From Hyphomicrobium sp. (GTDB taxonomy: Bacteria > Pseudomonadota > Alphaproteobacteria > Rhizobiales > Hyphomicrobiaceae): a stretch of 64,000 bases of DNA. How positions within the stretch are numbered: position 1 is the first letter of the stretch; every line of letters starts with the position of its first letter. The notes below the pieces were generated by a model. It searched no databases, was not told where the DNA came from, and saw only the letters and a program-made list of their open reading frames with translations. This document shows, in pieces, positions 40,580 to 49,108 of this stretch. The stretch covers positions 1-64,000 of the forward strand of contig JAEUME010000013.1 of NCBI GenBank assembly GCA_016793445.1, written 5' to 3'. The translations under genes were made by a program, and so were the position numbers.

Positions 40580-42025
40580 TTAGACTTCCGAGGCAATAGG
40601 CGCGCCGCTCTCGTCCACGTACGCGATACGGATCATGTTCGTGGTGCCTGGCGATCCCAGCGGCACGCCGGCGGTGATCAGAATGCCGTCGCGCGCCCGC
40701 ACGAGTCCTTCCTCGAACGCAATGCGGCAGGCTTTGCGCACCATGTGGGCGAGGTTCTCGGGGTCTCCCGTCATGATGCACTGAACGCCCCACGCCAGCG
40801 AGAGGCGGCGGGCGGTGGATTCGATGGGCGTCAGACCGATGACGGGAATACCGGGGCGTTCGCGGATGACGCGCAGAACAGTGGAACCGGTTGCCGTGTA
40901 GCAGACGATCGCGCCGAGCCGCACGGTGTCGGCGATTGCCGAGGCCGCGTGCGCGATGGCGTCGGCGCCGGTGGGCTGGGGCTCGGTATGGGTCGCATGC
41001 AGGATCGGCTCATAGAGCGTGTCGGCTTCCACCTCGATGGCGATGCGGTCCATCGTGGAGATGGCTTCAACCGGATATTGCCCGACGGCGCTTTCCGCCG
41101 ACAGCATCACGGCATCCGCGCCGTCGAACACGGCCGTTGCGACATCCGAGACTTCCGCGCGCGTCGGCATGGGCGAGGAGATCATGCTCTCCAGCATCTG
41201 GGTTGCCACGATGACCGGTTTGCCTGCGGCGCGCGCCAGCCGGGTGATCTTCTTTTGCAGACCCGGCACCTTCTCCACCGGCATCTCGACGCCGAGATCG
41301 CCACGGGCAACCATGATGCCGTCGGACGCAGCGATGACGTTCTCCAGATCGGCCACCGCGGAGGGCTTCTCGATCTTTGACAGGATTGCCGCGCGCGTGC
41401 CGATCAATTTGCGCACTTCATGCAGATCGTCGGCACGCTGCACGAAGGACAAAGCGATCCAATCGACTCCGAGCTTCAGGGCGTGCGCCAGATCGACTTT
41501 GTCCTTTTCGGTGAGTGGCGAGATGCCAAGCAGCGTATCGGGCATGGAGATGCCCTTGCGCGATGCCAGCATGCCCCCGACCTTGACCTCGGCCGTGATC
41601 TTGTCCTTGGCTTTGTCGATCACCTGCATGCGGATCTTGCCGTCGTCGAGCACGAGGTTGTGTCCGACATCGATGGCTTCGAAAATCTGTTCATGCGGCA
41701 GGAACACGCGGGCGTTGGTGCCCGGCGCTTCCTCGCGATCAAAGGTGAACGTCGTCTTCTCGGCGATATGGACGCGGCCGGTGCCGAATTCACCGATACG
41801 GAACTTCGGACCCTGCAGGTCGGCGAGGATGCCGATGGCGTGGCGATGGCGCGCCGCGCAGGCGCGCACGGTGTTATAGAGTGTCTTGGCGCCATCCGCT
41901 GTCGAATGGCTCATGTTGATGCGGAAGACGTCAACACCGGCGAGAAAAAGCCGCTCCACCATTTCGGGGGCTGCGGACGCTGGGCCAAGCGTTGCGACGA
42001 TCTTGACCCGGCGATTGCGTCTCAT
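40580..42025 (-). CDS. pyk: Pyruvate kinase
   Basis: Transfers phosphate from phosphoenolpyruvate to ADP at the end of glycolysis. The 481-residue protein has VKIVATLGPASA at the start, RINMSHS near residue 35, the catalytic lysine in SKIEKPSAV near 215, the metal-binding ARGDLGVEMP near 240, and PVIVATQMLESM near 268, then the regulatory C-domain. Its ATG overlaps the stop of the DUF1036 gene upstream (ATGA), so translation is likely coupled in the glycerate kinase/DUF1036/pyk operon. Confidence 0.96.
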   Translation of the reverse strand: MRRNRRVKIVATLGPASAAPEMVERLFLAGVDVFRINMSHSTADGAKTLYNTVRACAARHRHAIGILADLQGPKFRIGEFGTGRVHIAEKTTFTFDREEAPGTNARVFLPHEQIFEAIDVGHNLVLDDGKIRMQVIDKAKDKITAEVKVGGMLASRKGISMPDTLLGISPLTEKDKVDLAHALKLGVDWIALSFVQRADDLHEVRKLIGTRAAILSKIEKPSAVADLENVIAASDGIMVARGDLGVEMPVEKVPGLQKKITRLARAAGKPVIVATQMLESMISSPMPTRAEVSDVATAVFDGADAVMLSAESAVGQYPVEAISTMDRIAIEVEADTLYEPILHATHTEPQPTGADAIAHAASAIADTVRLGAIVCYTATGSTVLRVIRERPGIPVIGLTPIESTARRLSLAWGVQCIMTGDPENLAHMVRKACRIAFEEGLVRARDGILITAGVPLGSPGTTNMIRIAYVDESGAPIASEV

Positions 42026-42531
42026 TTCTCATCACTTCCCTGGGCATCGGGATCTGTCAGGCGAATGGTCCATTCCTTCGCCTCCCCGGTGTCCACTTCA
42101 AAAAATCCCGTGCGCTTATATCCGCGTTTCGCGCAATCCTGAACCCCCCGGATCGCAAACGACTTGTCCGCAGTGCACATCTCGTTCTTGCCGCCCCATT
42201 CGCCGCCGCGGTCGTAGTCGACAGCGTGCACATACACGAAACGGCTCGGTACGGGTCCTTTCAGCAGTGTCTCGCAGGTTTGCGACGCAATGTTCCACCA
42301 GCCTTCGGTGGCCCAGCCGGTGTTGTCCTGGTAGCCGACGGCAACGCCGATCCGGCTTGACGTCGAATTACAAAGCTTGAGATCCGCGCGGGCATCGTGC
42401 GCGCCTGGCAGGCAAAGGGCAAGACCCAATGCCCACGCGGTACGGCGTACCCGCCCATTCCAGAATTCGATCACCCCGATCAATCCCCTCGTGCTCAAAA
42501 TAAGGCCAGCGGTCCGTAGCGCCGCCCCCAT
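42022..42531 (-). CDS. DUF1036 family periplasmic protein
   Basis: The 169-residue protein has an N-terminal hydrophobic helix (about 28-47, ending DARA, signal-peptide-like), then the DUF1036 domain (about 50-150): LKLCNSTSSRIGVAVGYQ, W..EGWWNI, a C..L pair and RFVYVHAVDYDRGGEWGG. The first 27 residues are an unusual extension, so the true start may be internal. It starts eight bases after the stop of the glycerate kinase gene and overlaps pyk by four bases. The family is typical of alphaproteobacteria and often lies beside pyk; its function is unknown. Confidence 0.88.
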   Translation of the reverse strand: MGAALRTAGLILSTRGLIGVIEFWNGRVRRTAWALGLALCLPGAHDARADLKLCNSTSSRIGVAVGYQDNTGWATEGWWNIASQTCETLLKGPVPSRFVYVHAVDYDRGGEWGGKNEMCTADKSFAIRGVQDCAKRGYKRTGFFEVDTGEAKEWTIRLTDPDAQGSDEK

Positions 42532-42538
42532 GCTGGCC

Positions 42539-43834
42539 TCAAGGGTCGACGAGAATCACGCGGAAATCATTGACGTTCGTCTGGGTGGGGCCGCACAGGA
42601 TGAGATCGCCGAGCGGTCTGAAGAATCCCGATGAATCGTTGTTGGCCAGGAAATTGGCGGCATTTTGATTGACGGCTTGCGCGCGCGCAAGCGTGTCGGG
42701 GAAAACCATGGCGCCGGCTGGATCGTCGGCATTTCCACCACCCCCGTCGGTGCCATCCGTGTCGCCAGCCAGAGCGTAGATGCCTTTCGCGCCGTTCAAT
42801 GCAATCGCGAGACCCAAGGCGTACTCCTGGTTGGGGCCGCCCGAGCCGTTGCCGCTTACGGTGACCGTAAGCTCGCCCCCCGACATGATCGCGACTTTTT
42901 CGCCGCGGCGCTGAGCGTCGAGCGCCATGGCCGCATGCGCGCGGGCGACGTTACGCGCTTCGCCCTCCAGACTGTCGCCGAGGAGCTCGACGCGGTAGCC
43001 CTGCGCGCGGGCGATCTGAGCTGCGGCTTCTATGGATGCCTTGGGCGCAGCGACGATCTCGTATTTCGAGTTCGCGAGCTTGGGGTCGCCGGGTTTAAGC
43101 GTTTCGTTGGCCGGGCTGGCGAGGGCAGCTGCGATCTCGGGTGCGGGGGTAATCTTCCAGCGCGTTAGCACGTTGCGCGCATCAGCCAGAGTCGAGCGGT
43201 CGGCCACGGTTGGGCCCGAGCCGATCTCATCGGGATGATCGCCCGGCACGTCCGAGATGGCGAGCGTCAGGAGGCGTGCGGGGTAGGCGGCCGCGGCCAG
43301 CTTGCCGCCCTTGATCTGCGAGAGGTGCTTGCGCACGCAATTCATCTCGGAGATCGGCGCGCCAGATTTCAGGAGTTGCTTGGTGAGCTGCTGCTTGGTT
43401 TCAAAGGTCACGCCCTCGACGGGGGCGGCCCACAGTGCGGACGCACCGCCCGACAACAGACAGAGGACGAGGTCGTTGGGACCAGCGGTCTTGGCGTAAG
43501 CGATAGCTTGCTTGGCGCCTTCGATGGAGTTGGCGTCCGGCACGGGATGGCCAGCCTCGATGATCTTGATGATCCGGGTCGGCAACCCGAAGCCGTGCCG
43601 CGTCGAGATGAGCCCGGAGACTTTGTCTTGCTGGCCGGTGGCGATGTAGTGGGTTTCGGCTGCGACGGCCATGGCCGCGGTGCCTTTGCCCGCGCCGATG
43701 ATGATGATCCTGCCGCCCTCGGGCACGCGCGGAAGGTGGGCCGGCAGACACACCTTGGGATGGGCGGTCGAATAGGCGGCCTCGTAGAGAGCCATCAGCA
43801 TCTGTCGCGCCGCCTGATTGGTCGCCTCGGCCAT
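42539..43834 (-). CDS. Glycerate 2-kinase (MOFRL family)
   Basis: Class II glycerate kinase that phosphorylates D-glycerate at C2, delivering 2-phosphoglycerate. The 431-residue protein has the N-terminal DUF4147 domain (IIIIGAGKGTAAMA near residue 45; LCLLSGGASALWAAP near 125; MNCVRKHLSQIKGGKLA near 163) and the C-terminal MOFRL domain (GGPNQEYALGLA near 345; AGDTDGTDG near 370). Such proteins were often annotated hydroxypyruvate reductase (TtuD). GGGAGGACAC directly before ATG 43834 fixes the start. It heads an operon with DUF1036 and pyk, which acts two steps below its product. Confidence 0.93.
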   Translation of the reverse strand: MAEATNQAARQMLMALYEAAYSTAHPKVCLPAHLPRVPEGGRIIIIGAGKGTAAMAVAAETHYIATGQQDKVSGLISTRHGFGLPTRIIKIIEAGHPVPDANSIEGAKQAIAYAKTAGPNDLVLCLLSGGASALWAAPVEGVTFETKQQLTKQLLKSGAPISEMNCVRKHLSQIKGGKLAAAAYPARLLTLAISDVPGDHPDEIGSGPTVADRSTLADARNVLTRWKITPAPEIAAALASPANETLKPGDPKLANSKYEIVAAPKASIEAAAQIARAQGYRVELLGDSLEGEARNVARAHAAMALDAQRRGEKVAIMSGGELTVTVSGNGSGGPNQEYALGLAIALNGAKGIYALAGDTDGTDGGGGNADDPAGAMVFPDTLARAQAVNQNAANFLANNDSSGFFRPLGDLILCGPTQTNVNDFRVILVDP

Positions 43835-44061
43835 GTGTCCTCCCGGTATCCATTTTTCTTTTGCGCGCCCTGGGCTGGCCGGGCCGTATTGTTCTTTAGT
43901 GTTGATTTGCGGGATCGCCCATGAAGCGTCAAGGAATAGGAAGCCGCAGTCAGGGGCTGGCAATCCAACCGGGTAGGGGCCATCCTATTCAAAAGCGTCG
44001 CCGTTCAACGCCGGCCTGCGTCAAGGCAGGGCGCACCGGTTGCTTTACAGGAGACCGATCG

Positions 44062-44367
44062 ATGACGATGGACCCTAGCACAACCGAGGCCCTGGAGGCG
44101 GCGGCGTTCCGGCGTCTGGTGGAGCACCTGCGCATCCGCACGGACGTGCAGAACATCGACATGATGAATTTGGCCGGGTTTTGCCGGAACTGCCTGTCGA
44201 ACTGGATGATGGAGGCCGCCAAAGAGCGCGGGCTGGACCTCACAAAGGATGCGGCGCGCGAGCTGGTCTACGGTATGCCCTACAAGGAATGGCAGGCGAA
44301 GTATCAGACCGAAGCGAGTGCGGAAAAGATCGCCGCCTTCGAAAACAGTCGTCCCAAGGAACACTGA
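44062..44367 (+). CDS. DUF1244 family protein
   Basis: The 101-residue protein belongs to a small alphaproteobacterial family with the segment FRRLVEHLRIRTDVQNIDMMNLAGFCRNCLSNW, including a CRNC pair, and ends in MPYKEWQAKYQ. The ATG at 44062 has GGAG nine bases upstream; the longer frame from 43921 reads through sequence with no family similarity. Some related structures are known, but no biochemical function. dxs follows 165 bases downstream on the same strand. Confidence 0.9.
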   Translation: MTMDPSTTEALEAAAFRRLVEHLRIRTDVQNIDMMNLAGFCRNCLSNWMMEAAKERGLDLTKDAARELVYGMPYKEWQAKYQTEASAEKIAAFENSRPKEH

Positions 44368-44427
44368 ACGACAGCGACAGGCGCAAGGCCGGTTTGTGCG
44401 CCCGAAGTACGGTGAGAGCGGCACTTT

Positions 44428-44517
44428 GGCCGGAATTCGGCCGGAATATGCGTGGATTGGTCTCTTGCAGGACCCTCACATCTGCCATAACGATCCAATG
44501 TCACAAATGGCCGGAAT
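44428..44517 (+). repeat. Three direct copies of GGCCGGAAT upstream of dxs
   Basis: GGCCGGAAT occurs at 44428-44436, 44439-44447 and 44509-44517, the last ending 15 bases before the dxs start codon. The first two are 11 bases apart, one helical turn. This spacing suits protein binding, but no known regulator was recognised. Confidence 0.35.
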
Positions 44518-44532
44518 GCCCGGCAGGGATTA

Positions 44533-46455
44533 ATGCCCGTGAGCAAAACGCCCCTTCTCGATACCGTCAAGACGCCCGCCGATCTGCGCGCGTTACCAGA
44601 GGCTTCGCTGCGCCAGTTCGCCGATGAACTGCGCATGGAGACCATTGACGCGGTTTCGGTCACGGGGGGCCACCTTGGCGCGGGACTGGGCGTCGTGGAG
44701 CTGACGGTTGCCTTGCACTGGGTTTTCGATACCCCGCGCGACCGGCTGATATGGGATGTGGGCCATCAGGCCTACCCGCATAAGATCATTACCGGCCGGC
44801 GTGAGCGCATCCGCACGCTGCGTCAGCCGGGAGGCTTGTCAGGCTTCACCAAACGCGACGAGAGCGTGTACGACCCCTTCGGCGCGGCGCACTCATCCAC
44901 CTCCATTTCCGCCGGTCTTGGAATGGCGGTGGCGCGCGATCTGTCGGGCAGCGACACCAATGTCATTGCCGTGATTGGCGATGGCGCCATGAGTGCGGGC
45001 ATGGCCTACGAGGCGATCAATAACGCCGGTGCGCGCGATGAGCGCCTGATCGTCATTCTCAACGACAACGACATGTCGATTGCGCCGCCGGCCGGAGCGC
45101 TGTCGGCGTACCTTGCGCGCGTCACCTCGTCGGGCACCTACCTGCATCTGCGCGACTACGCCAAGCAGCTTGCCAGGATGCTGCCCAAGAAGTGGGAGCG
45201 GCGCGCCGCGCGCATGGAGGAATATACCCGCCATCTCTGGCAGGGCGGCCAGTGGTTCGAGGAACTGGGTTTCTATTATATCGGTCCCATCGACGGCCAC
45301 GACTTCAGCCAGCTTGTACCCGTCTTGAAGAACGTGCGCGACGCTAAGCAAGGCCCGATCCTGGTTCACGTCGTGACCCAAAAGGGTAAGGGCTATGCGC
45401 CGGCGGAAGCCTCCGCCGACAAGTATCATGGCGTGAGCAAGTTCAATGTCGTGACCGGCGCACAGGTCAAGCCAAAGCCCAACGCGCCGACCTACACGCG
45501 CATCTTTGCTGAAAGCCTCATCAAGCAAGCCGAAAAGGACGACAGGATCGTCGCCATCACGGCGGCCATGCCGGATGGAACGGGGCTTGATCTTTTCGGC
45601 GCACGCTTTCCCCGGCGCATGTTCGACGTGGGAATTGCCGAACAGCACGCGGTGACGTTTGCGGCGGGGTTGGCGGCCGAAGGCTACAAGCCGTTCGCTG
45701 CGATCTACTCGACGTTTCTGCAGCGCGCCTACGATCAGGTCGTGCATGACGTTGCCATTCAGCGCCTTCCCGTGCGCTTCGCTCTGGATCGCGCAGGTCT
45801 CGTAGGGGCGGACGGACCGACGCATGCGGGCGCCTACGATATTGCCTATCTCGGCTGCATTCCGAACATGGTTCTCATGGCGGCCGCTGACGAGGCGGAA
45901 CTCGTGCACATGGTCGCCACGCAGGCGGCCCTCGACGATGGGCCTAGCGCGCTGCGCTATCCGCGCGGCGAAGGCGCCGGCGTGGAGCTGCCTCAGGAGG
46001 GTCGCCCACTCGATATCGGCAAAGGCCGCATCGTGCGCGAAGGCTCCACGGTTGCGATTCTTTCCCTGGGCACGCGGCTTGCCGAGGCCCTGCGTGCCGC
46101 CGAGCAGCTTGCGGCTTTCGGGCTGTCAACCACGGTTGCCGACGCGCGCTTCGCCAAGCCTCTCGACAAGGATCTCATCAAGCGGCTCGCCGCGAACCAT
46201 GAGGTCCTGGTAACCATCGAGGAGGGTTCGGTGGGCGGGTTCGGGTCGTTTGTGCTGCATTATCTGGCCGAGGATGGGTTGCTCGATCGCGGGCTGAAGG
46301 TGCGCACCATGGTGCTGCCGGATTACTTCATCGATCACGGCAAGCCCGATGACATGTACAAGGCAGCGGGGCTTTCAGCCGACGGGATCATCTCGACGGT
46401 GTTTCAGGCGCTGGGGCGGGACAGGCTGACGGGCGAGCTTCCCGGCAGGGCGTAA
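44533..46455 (+). CDS. dxs: 1-deoxy-D-xylulose-5-phosphate synthase
   Basis: TPP enzyme that condenses pyruvate and glyceraldehyde 3-phosphate to DXP, entry point to the MEP isoprenoid pathway and source of the thiazole carbon skeleton for ThiG. The 640-residue protein has [19 protein letters not shown] near residue 37, [11 protein letters not shown] near 75, the TPP motif [16 protein letters not shown] near 153, the catalytic glutamate segment [15 protein letters not shown] near 370, and [15 protein letters not shown] near 420. AGGGA just upstream supports ATG 44533. Confidence 0.96.
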   Translation: MPVSKTPLLDTVKTPADLRALPEASLRQFADELRMETIDAVSVTGGHLGAGLGVVELTVALHWVFDTPRDRLIWDVGHQAYPHKIITGRRERIRTLRQPGGLSGFTKRDESVYDPFGAAHSSTSISAGLGMAVARDLSGSDTNVIAVIGDGAMSAGMAYEAINNAGARDERLIVILNDNDMSIAPPAGALSAYLARVTSSGTYLHLRDYAKQLARMLPKKWERRAARMEEYTRHLWQGGQWFEELGFYYIGPIDGHDFSQLVPVLKNVRDAKQGPILVHVVTQKGKGYAPAEASADKYHGVSKFNVVTGAQVKPKPNAPTYTRIFAESLIKQAEKDDRIVAITAAMPDGTGLDLFGARFPRRMFDVGIAEQHAVTFAAGLAAEGYKPFAAIYSTFLQRAYDQVVHDVAIQRLPVRFALDRAGLVGADGPTHAGAYDIAYLGCIPNMVLMAAADEAELVHMVATQAALDDGPSALRYPRGEGAGVELPQEGRPLDIGKGRIVREGSTVAILSLGTRLAEALRAAEQLAAFGLSTTVADARFAKPLDKDLIKRLAANHEVLVTIEEGSVGGFGSFVLHYLAEDGLLDRGLKVRTMVLPDYFIDHGKPDDMYKAAGLSADGIISTVFQALGRDRLTGELPGRA

Positions 46456-46484
46456 GCTTGCGCGCCGTGCCCCCTTTGAATTCC

Positions 46485-46709
46485 TTACCGGTCCGCCTTC
46501 GGCACGTCTGGTTTGGCCATCCACTTGATCAGCAGGCCGGCGGGCAGGACCCACAACAGGCCCGCAACGATGTAATAAACGAACTCGACAAACCCGTTGG
46601 CCTGCCTGATCTGCAGCACAACCGCGACGGCGAGCGCGAGCAGGGCATAAACTGCGATGAGGAGGATGAGCAGGATGGCCCCAGTGAATTTTCGCGCGCG
46701 TTGGGTCAT
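46485..46709 (-). CDS. DUF2842 small membrane protein
   Basis: The 74-residue product has two predicted membrane helices (about 9-32 and 40-62) and ends with VLPAGLLIKWMAKPD, a segment typical of the alphaproteobacterial DUF2842 family. The MTQRARKFTG opening at 46709 is the family start; the frame continues 18 codons upstream without similarity. It is convergent with dxs and divergent from ctaA. Its association with cytochrome/heme A genes is known in the order, but no function is established. Confidence 0.85.
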   Translation of the reverse strand: MTQRARKFTGAILLILLIAVYALLALAVAVVLQIRQANGFVEFVYYIVAGLLWVLPAGLLIKWMAKPDVPKADR

Positions 46710-46841
46710 GAATGCTGTCCTTGACGCGAAGGCCTTCGCGTAAAGGTGCGGCCCGGCGCGCATTGCGGGCGCAGTCTTCGCCTATTATCAGGGGTAAGGC
46801 AAGTCATCCGCCGTTCACTGCCCCTCGGGAGATCATTTAGC

Positions 46842-47921
46842 ATGGCAAACGCCGCCATTAATCTGTCTGAACCGCGCACTGCGCGCGCGCAGTCTGGTCA
46901 TGCCGCTGTTGAAGCCTGGCTATGGTTCGTGGCGGCGCTCGTTTTCGCCATGGTGGCGGTGGGCGGGGCGACACGTCTCACGGGCAGCGGCCTCTCGATC
47001 ACCGAATGGAAGCCCATCATGGGCGCCATCCCGCCGCTAAATGAGGCGGACTGGCTCGTCGCCTTTGAGAAATACAAGCAGATTCCCCAGTACAAGCTCG
47101 TCAACGAAGGCATGTCGCTTTCGGAATTCAAGAGCATCTTCTGGTGGGAGTGGGGGCACCGGTTCCTCGGACGTATCGTCGGGGTCGTCTTCGCGTTGCC
47201 GCTCCTCGTTTTCTGGTGGCGCGGCTGGTTGCGTGCCGGCACGGCGGGAAAGTACGCCGGGCTGTTCGCGCTGGGAGCCATCCAGGGCGCCATCGGCTGG
47301 TATATGGTGGCATCCGGGTTGTCCGAACGCGTCTCCGTCAGTCAGTACCGTCTGGCGCTGCACCTTTCGGGTGCGCTGGCGATCTTCGCGTTACTGGTGT
47401 GGCTGGCTCTGGACGAGCGCCGTGCGAGGCTTGGCGGCTCGCCAGGCATCGTCACGGGCTTCGTGCGCGCAATGGCGGCTGTGATGTTCGGTTTGGTGTT
47501 CCTGCAGACCGTGCTCGGCGCGTTTGTTGCGGGGCTCAAGGCCGGCCTCATCTACAATACGTGGCCGAGCATGGACGGGCAGTTCGTGCCGTCCGATTAC
47601 TGGATCGACGGCCATGGGCTCATGAGTTTCTTTGAAGGGCACGCGGCTGCCCAGTTCAATCATCGCATGATGGCGTATCTGCTGCTCGCCGCGGCGCTGG
47701 TGCAGACCATCGCCATTCTGCGCGCGGGCGCCACGTGTGCGGCGAAATTGTCGGGGTTCGTGCTTCTCCTGGCCGTTGTCGCCCAGGCCGTCATAGGTAT
47801 CCTGACGCTCGTCTGGCACGTTCCGTTGACGCTGGGCGTGCTGCATCAGGCGGGCGCCGTCGCCGTGCTGGGTATCGCGGTGTGGCACCTGTTCGCGGTC
47901 AACGACGCGCGCAAGGTCTAG
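46842..47921 (+). CDS. ctaA: Heme A synthase (COX15/CtaA)
   Basis: Oxidises heme O to heme A for aa3-type cytochrome c oxidases in the inner membrane. The 359-residue polytopic protein has about eight membrane helices and the family segments GGATRLTGSGLSITEWKPI near residue 40, WEWGHRFLGRIVG near 105 with a heme-ligand histidine, LGAFVAGLKAGLIYNTWP near 225 and NHRMMAYLL near 272, ending with LGVLHQAGAV. The ATG at 46842 has GGGAGA about ten bases upstream. This implies that the organism has an a-type terminal oxidase. Confidence 0.95.
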   Translation: MANAAINLSEPRTARAQSGHAAVEAWLWFVAALVFAMVAVGGATRLTGSGLSITEWKPIMGAIPPLNEADWLVAFEKYKQIPQYKLVNEGMSLSEFKSIFWWEWGHRFLGRIVGVVFALPLLVFWWRGWLRAGTAGKYAGLFALGAIQGAIGWYMVASGLSERVSVSQYRLALHLSGALAIFALLVWLALDERRARLGGSPGIVTGFVRAMAAVMFGLVFLQTVLGAFVAGLKAGLIYNTWPSMDGQFVPSDYWIDGHGLMSFFEGHAAAQFNHRMMAYLLLAAALVQTIAILRAGATCAAKLSGFVLLLAVVAQAVIGILTLVWHVPLTLGVLHQAGAVAVLGIAVWHLFAVNDARKV

Positions 47922-47988
47922 TCTAGATCCCAAACGTCTTTGGATAGGCAAGGCGGGACACGTGTACAAGACGGTTTCCAGCGACCTG

Positions 47989-49104
47989 TCAGGGAGGATT
48001 CATAATCAGGTCATGGAAATCTTCTAGGACCGCTTGGGCATGTGCGCCGTCGTCAGCCACGAGCGTGATGAAACCCTCCAGCGCCAGAAGTTCTCCGCCG
48101 ATGGAATACACGCCGCGACCTTGTTCCCAGACCCATTTCACGTGCCCAGACCGGTTGATGATCCGGTACACCAACTGGAAATTGCGCTGCAACATCACCT
48201 GCTGGTGCGCATGGTTCCATGCGTCGTCGCGATCATCGGGGAACATGATCTGCTGAAAATAGAAGTTGGGATCGTTGACGAGCTGATAGGGCTCGTAGCC
48301 GGTCACTTCCAGGCAGCCGTCACTTGCGAACTCAAAGCTCCAGTTGCGGTTGCTCTTGCAGCGATAAACCATGCCTGGGATGCTGTTTAACAGGGTGCTG
48401 AGCGACCGCCTGACCGCCCGCAGGCTCGCTTCCACCTGCTTCTGGCGGTCGATGTCCGTCAGGGTGCCGATGGCGCTGCGCTCCTCGCCGTTGACGGCCT
48501 TGGCGCGCAGTTCCAGCCAGTGCGACGTGCCGTTTCGCGCAATCATGCGCGTTTCTATCTGGCAGCTGTCGCGTTTACCCCTGAGAAGGCCGCTGATCTG
48601 CGCGTCGACCAGGGGGCGATCTTCCGGATGGATGAAGGCGCCGAAGGGCTGATGGATGCTGTCCGCGACCGTGTGGTCCAGCAAGGGCTCCCACGAGGCG
48701 CTGAGAAAGCCGATATCGCCGTTGGAATCGATCTTGAAGACGATCTGCTCGATATGCTCGACGATTTGTTGGTAATCGAAGGGCGCCGCACCGTCCATGA
48801 CGGGGTGCGGAGCGGGAGGGGAGGGTGAGTGACTGTGATGCTCGTTTGACGTCATCAGGGCCGGTATCGGCGACGACGTCCGAAGCATATCGGACTTGTC
48901 CGTTGTCAATGCAGACGTAGCCGGTTTCGGCTTCTGGTCACCAGATTCGCTTTGCAGATCGCGCCGCACAACCGGGTAGACAGCAAAAGCGAAAACACCG
49001 ACAACTATCGCTATCGAGCCTAGGCCGAATAGAGCAAAATAAGTCCCGGCAAGATTTATCCAATCTGGCCATCCGGTAACCATTATGGTGCTGAAACTGA
49101 GCAT
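47989..49104 (-). CDS. PAS-domain sensor protein without an output domain
   Basis: The 371-residue product has an N-terminal membrane helix (about 15-40), a flexible Ser/Pro-rich linker, and two PAS/PAC units (about 110-225 and 240-360; WLELRAKAVNGEERSAIGTLTDIDRQK and WVWEQGRGVY mark the PAC motifs). No kinase, GGDEF or other effector is present. Its start is divergent from the histidine kinase gene and only four bases away, if ATG 49104 is used; a TTG at 49212 would give overlap. It may sense a signal for the adjacent NarX/NarL-type pair. Confidence 0.8.
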   Translation of the reverse strand: MLSFSTIMVTGWPDWINLAGTYFALFGLGSIAIVVGVFAFAVYPVVRRDLQSESGDQKPKPATSALTTDKSDMLRTSSPIPALMTSNEHHSHSPSPPAPHPVMDGAAPFDYQQIVEHIEQIVFKIDSNGDIGFLSASWEPLLDHTVADSIHQPFGAFIHPEDRPLVDAQISGLLRGKRDSCQIETRMIARNGTSHWLELRAKAVNGEERSAIGTLTDIDRQKQVEASLRAVRRSLSTLLNSIPGMVYRCKSNRNWSFEFASDGCLEVTGYEPYQLVNDPNFYFQQIMFPDDRDDAWNHAHQQVMLQRNFQLVYRIINRSGHVKWVWEQGRGVYSIGGELLALEGFITLVADDGAHAQAVLEDFHDLIMNPP

Positions 49105-49108
49105 CGTT

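Noticed and set aside
44062..44367. Longer start for the DUF1244 protein at 43921
   Set aside because: The additional 47 residues do not resemble the family and no ribosome binding site precedes that start, whereas GGAG precedes 44062.
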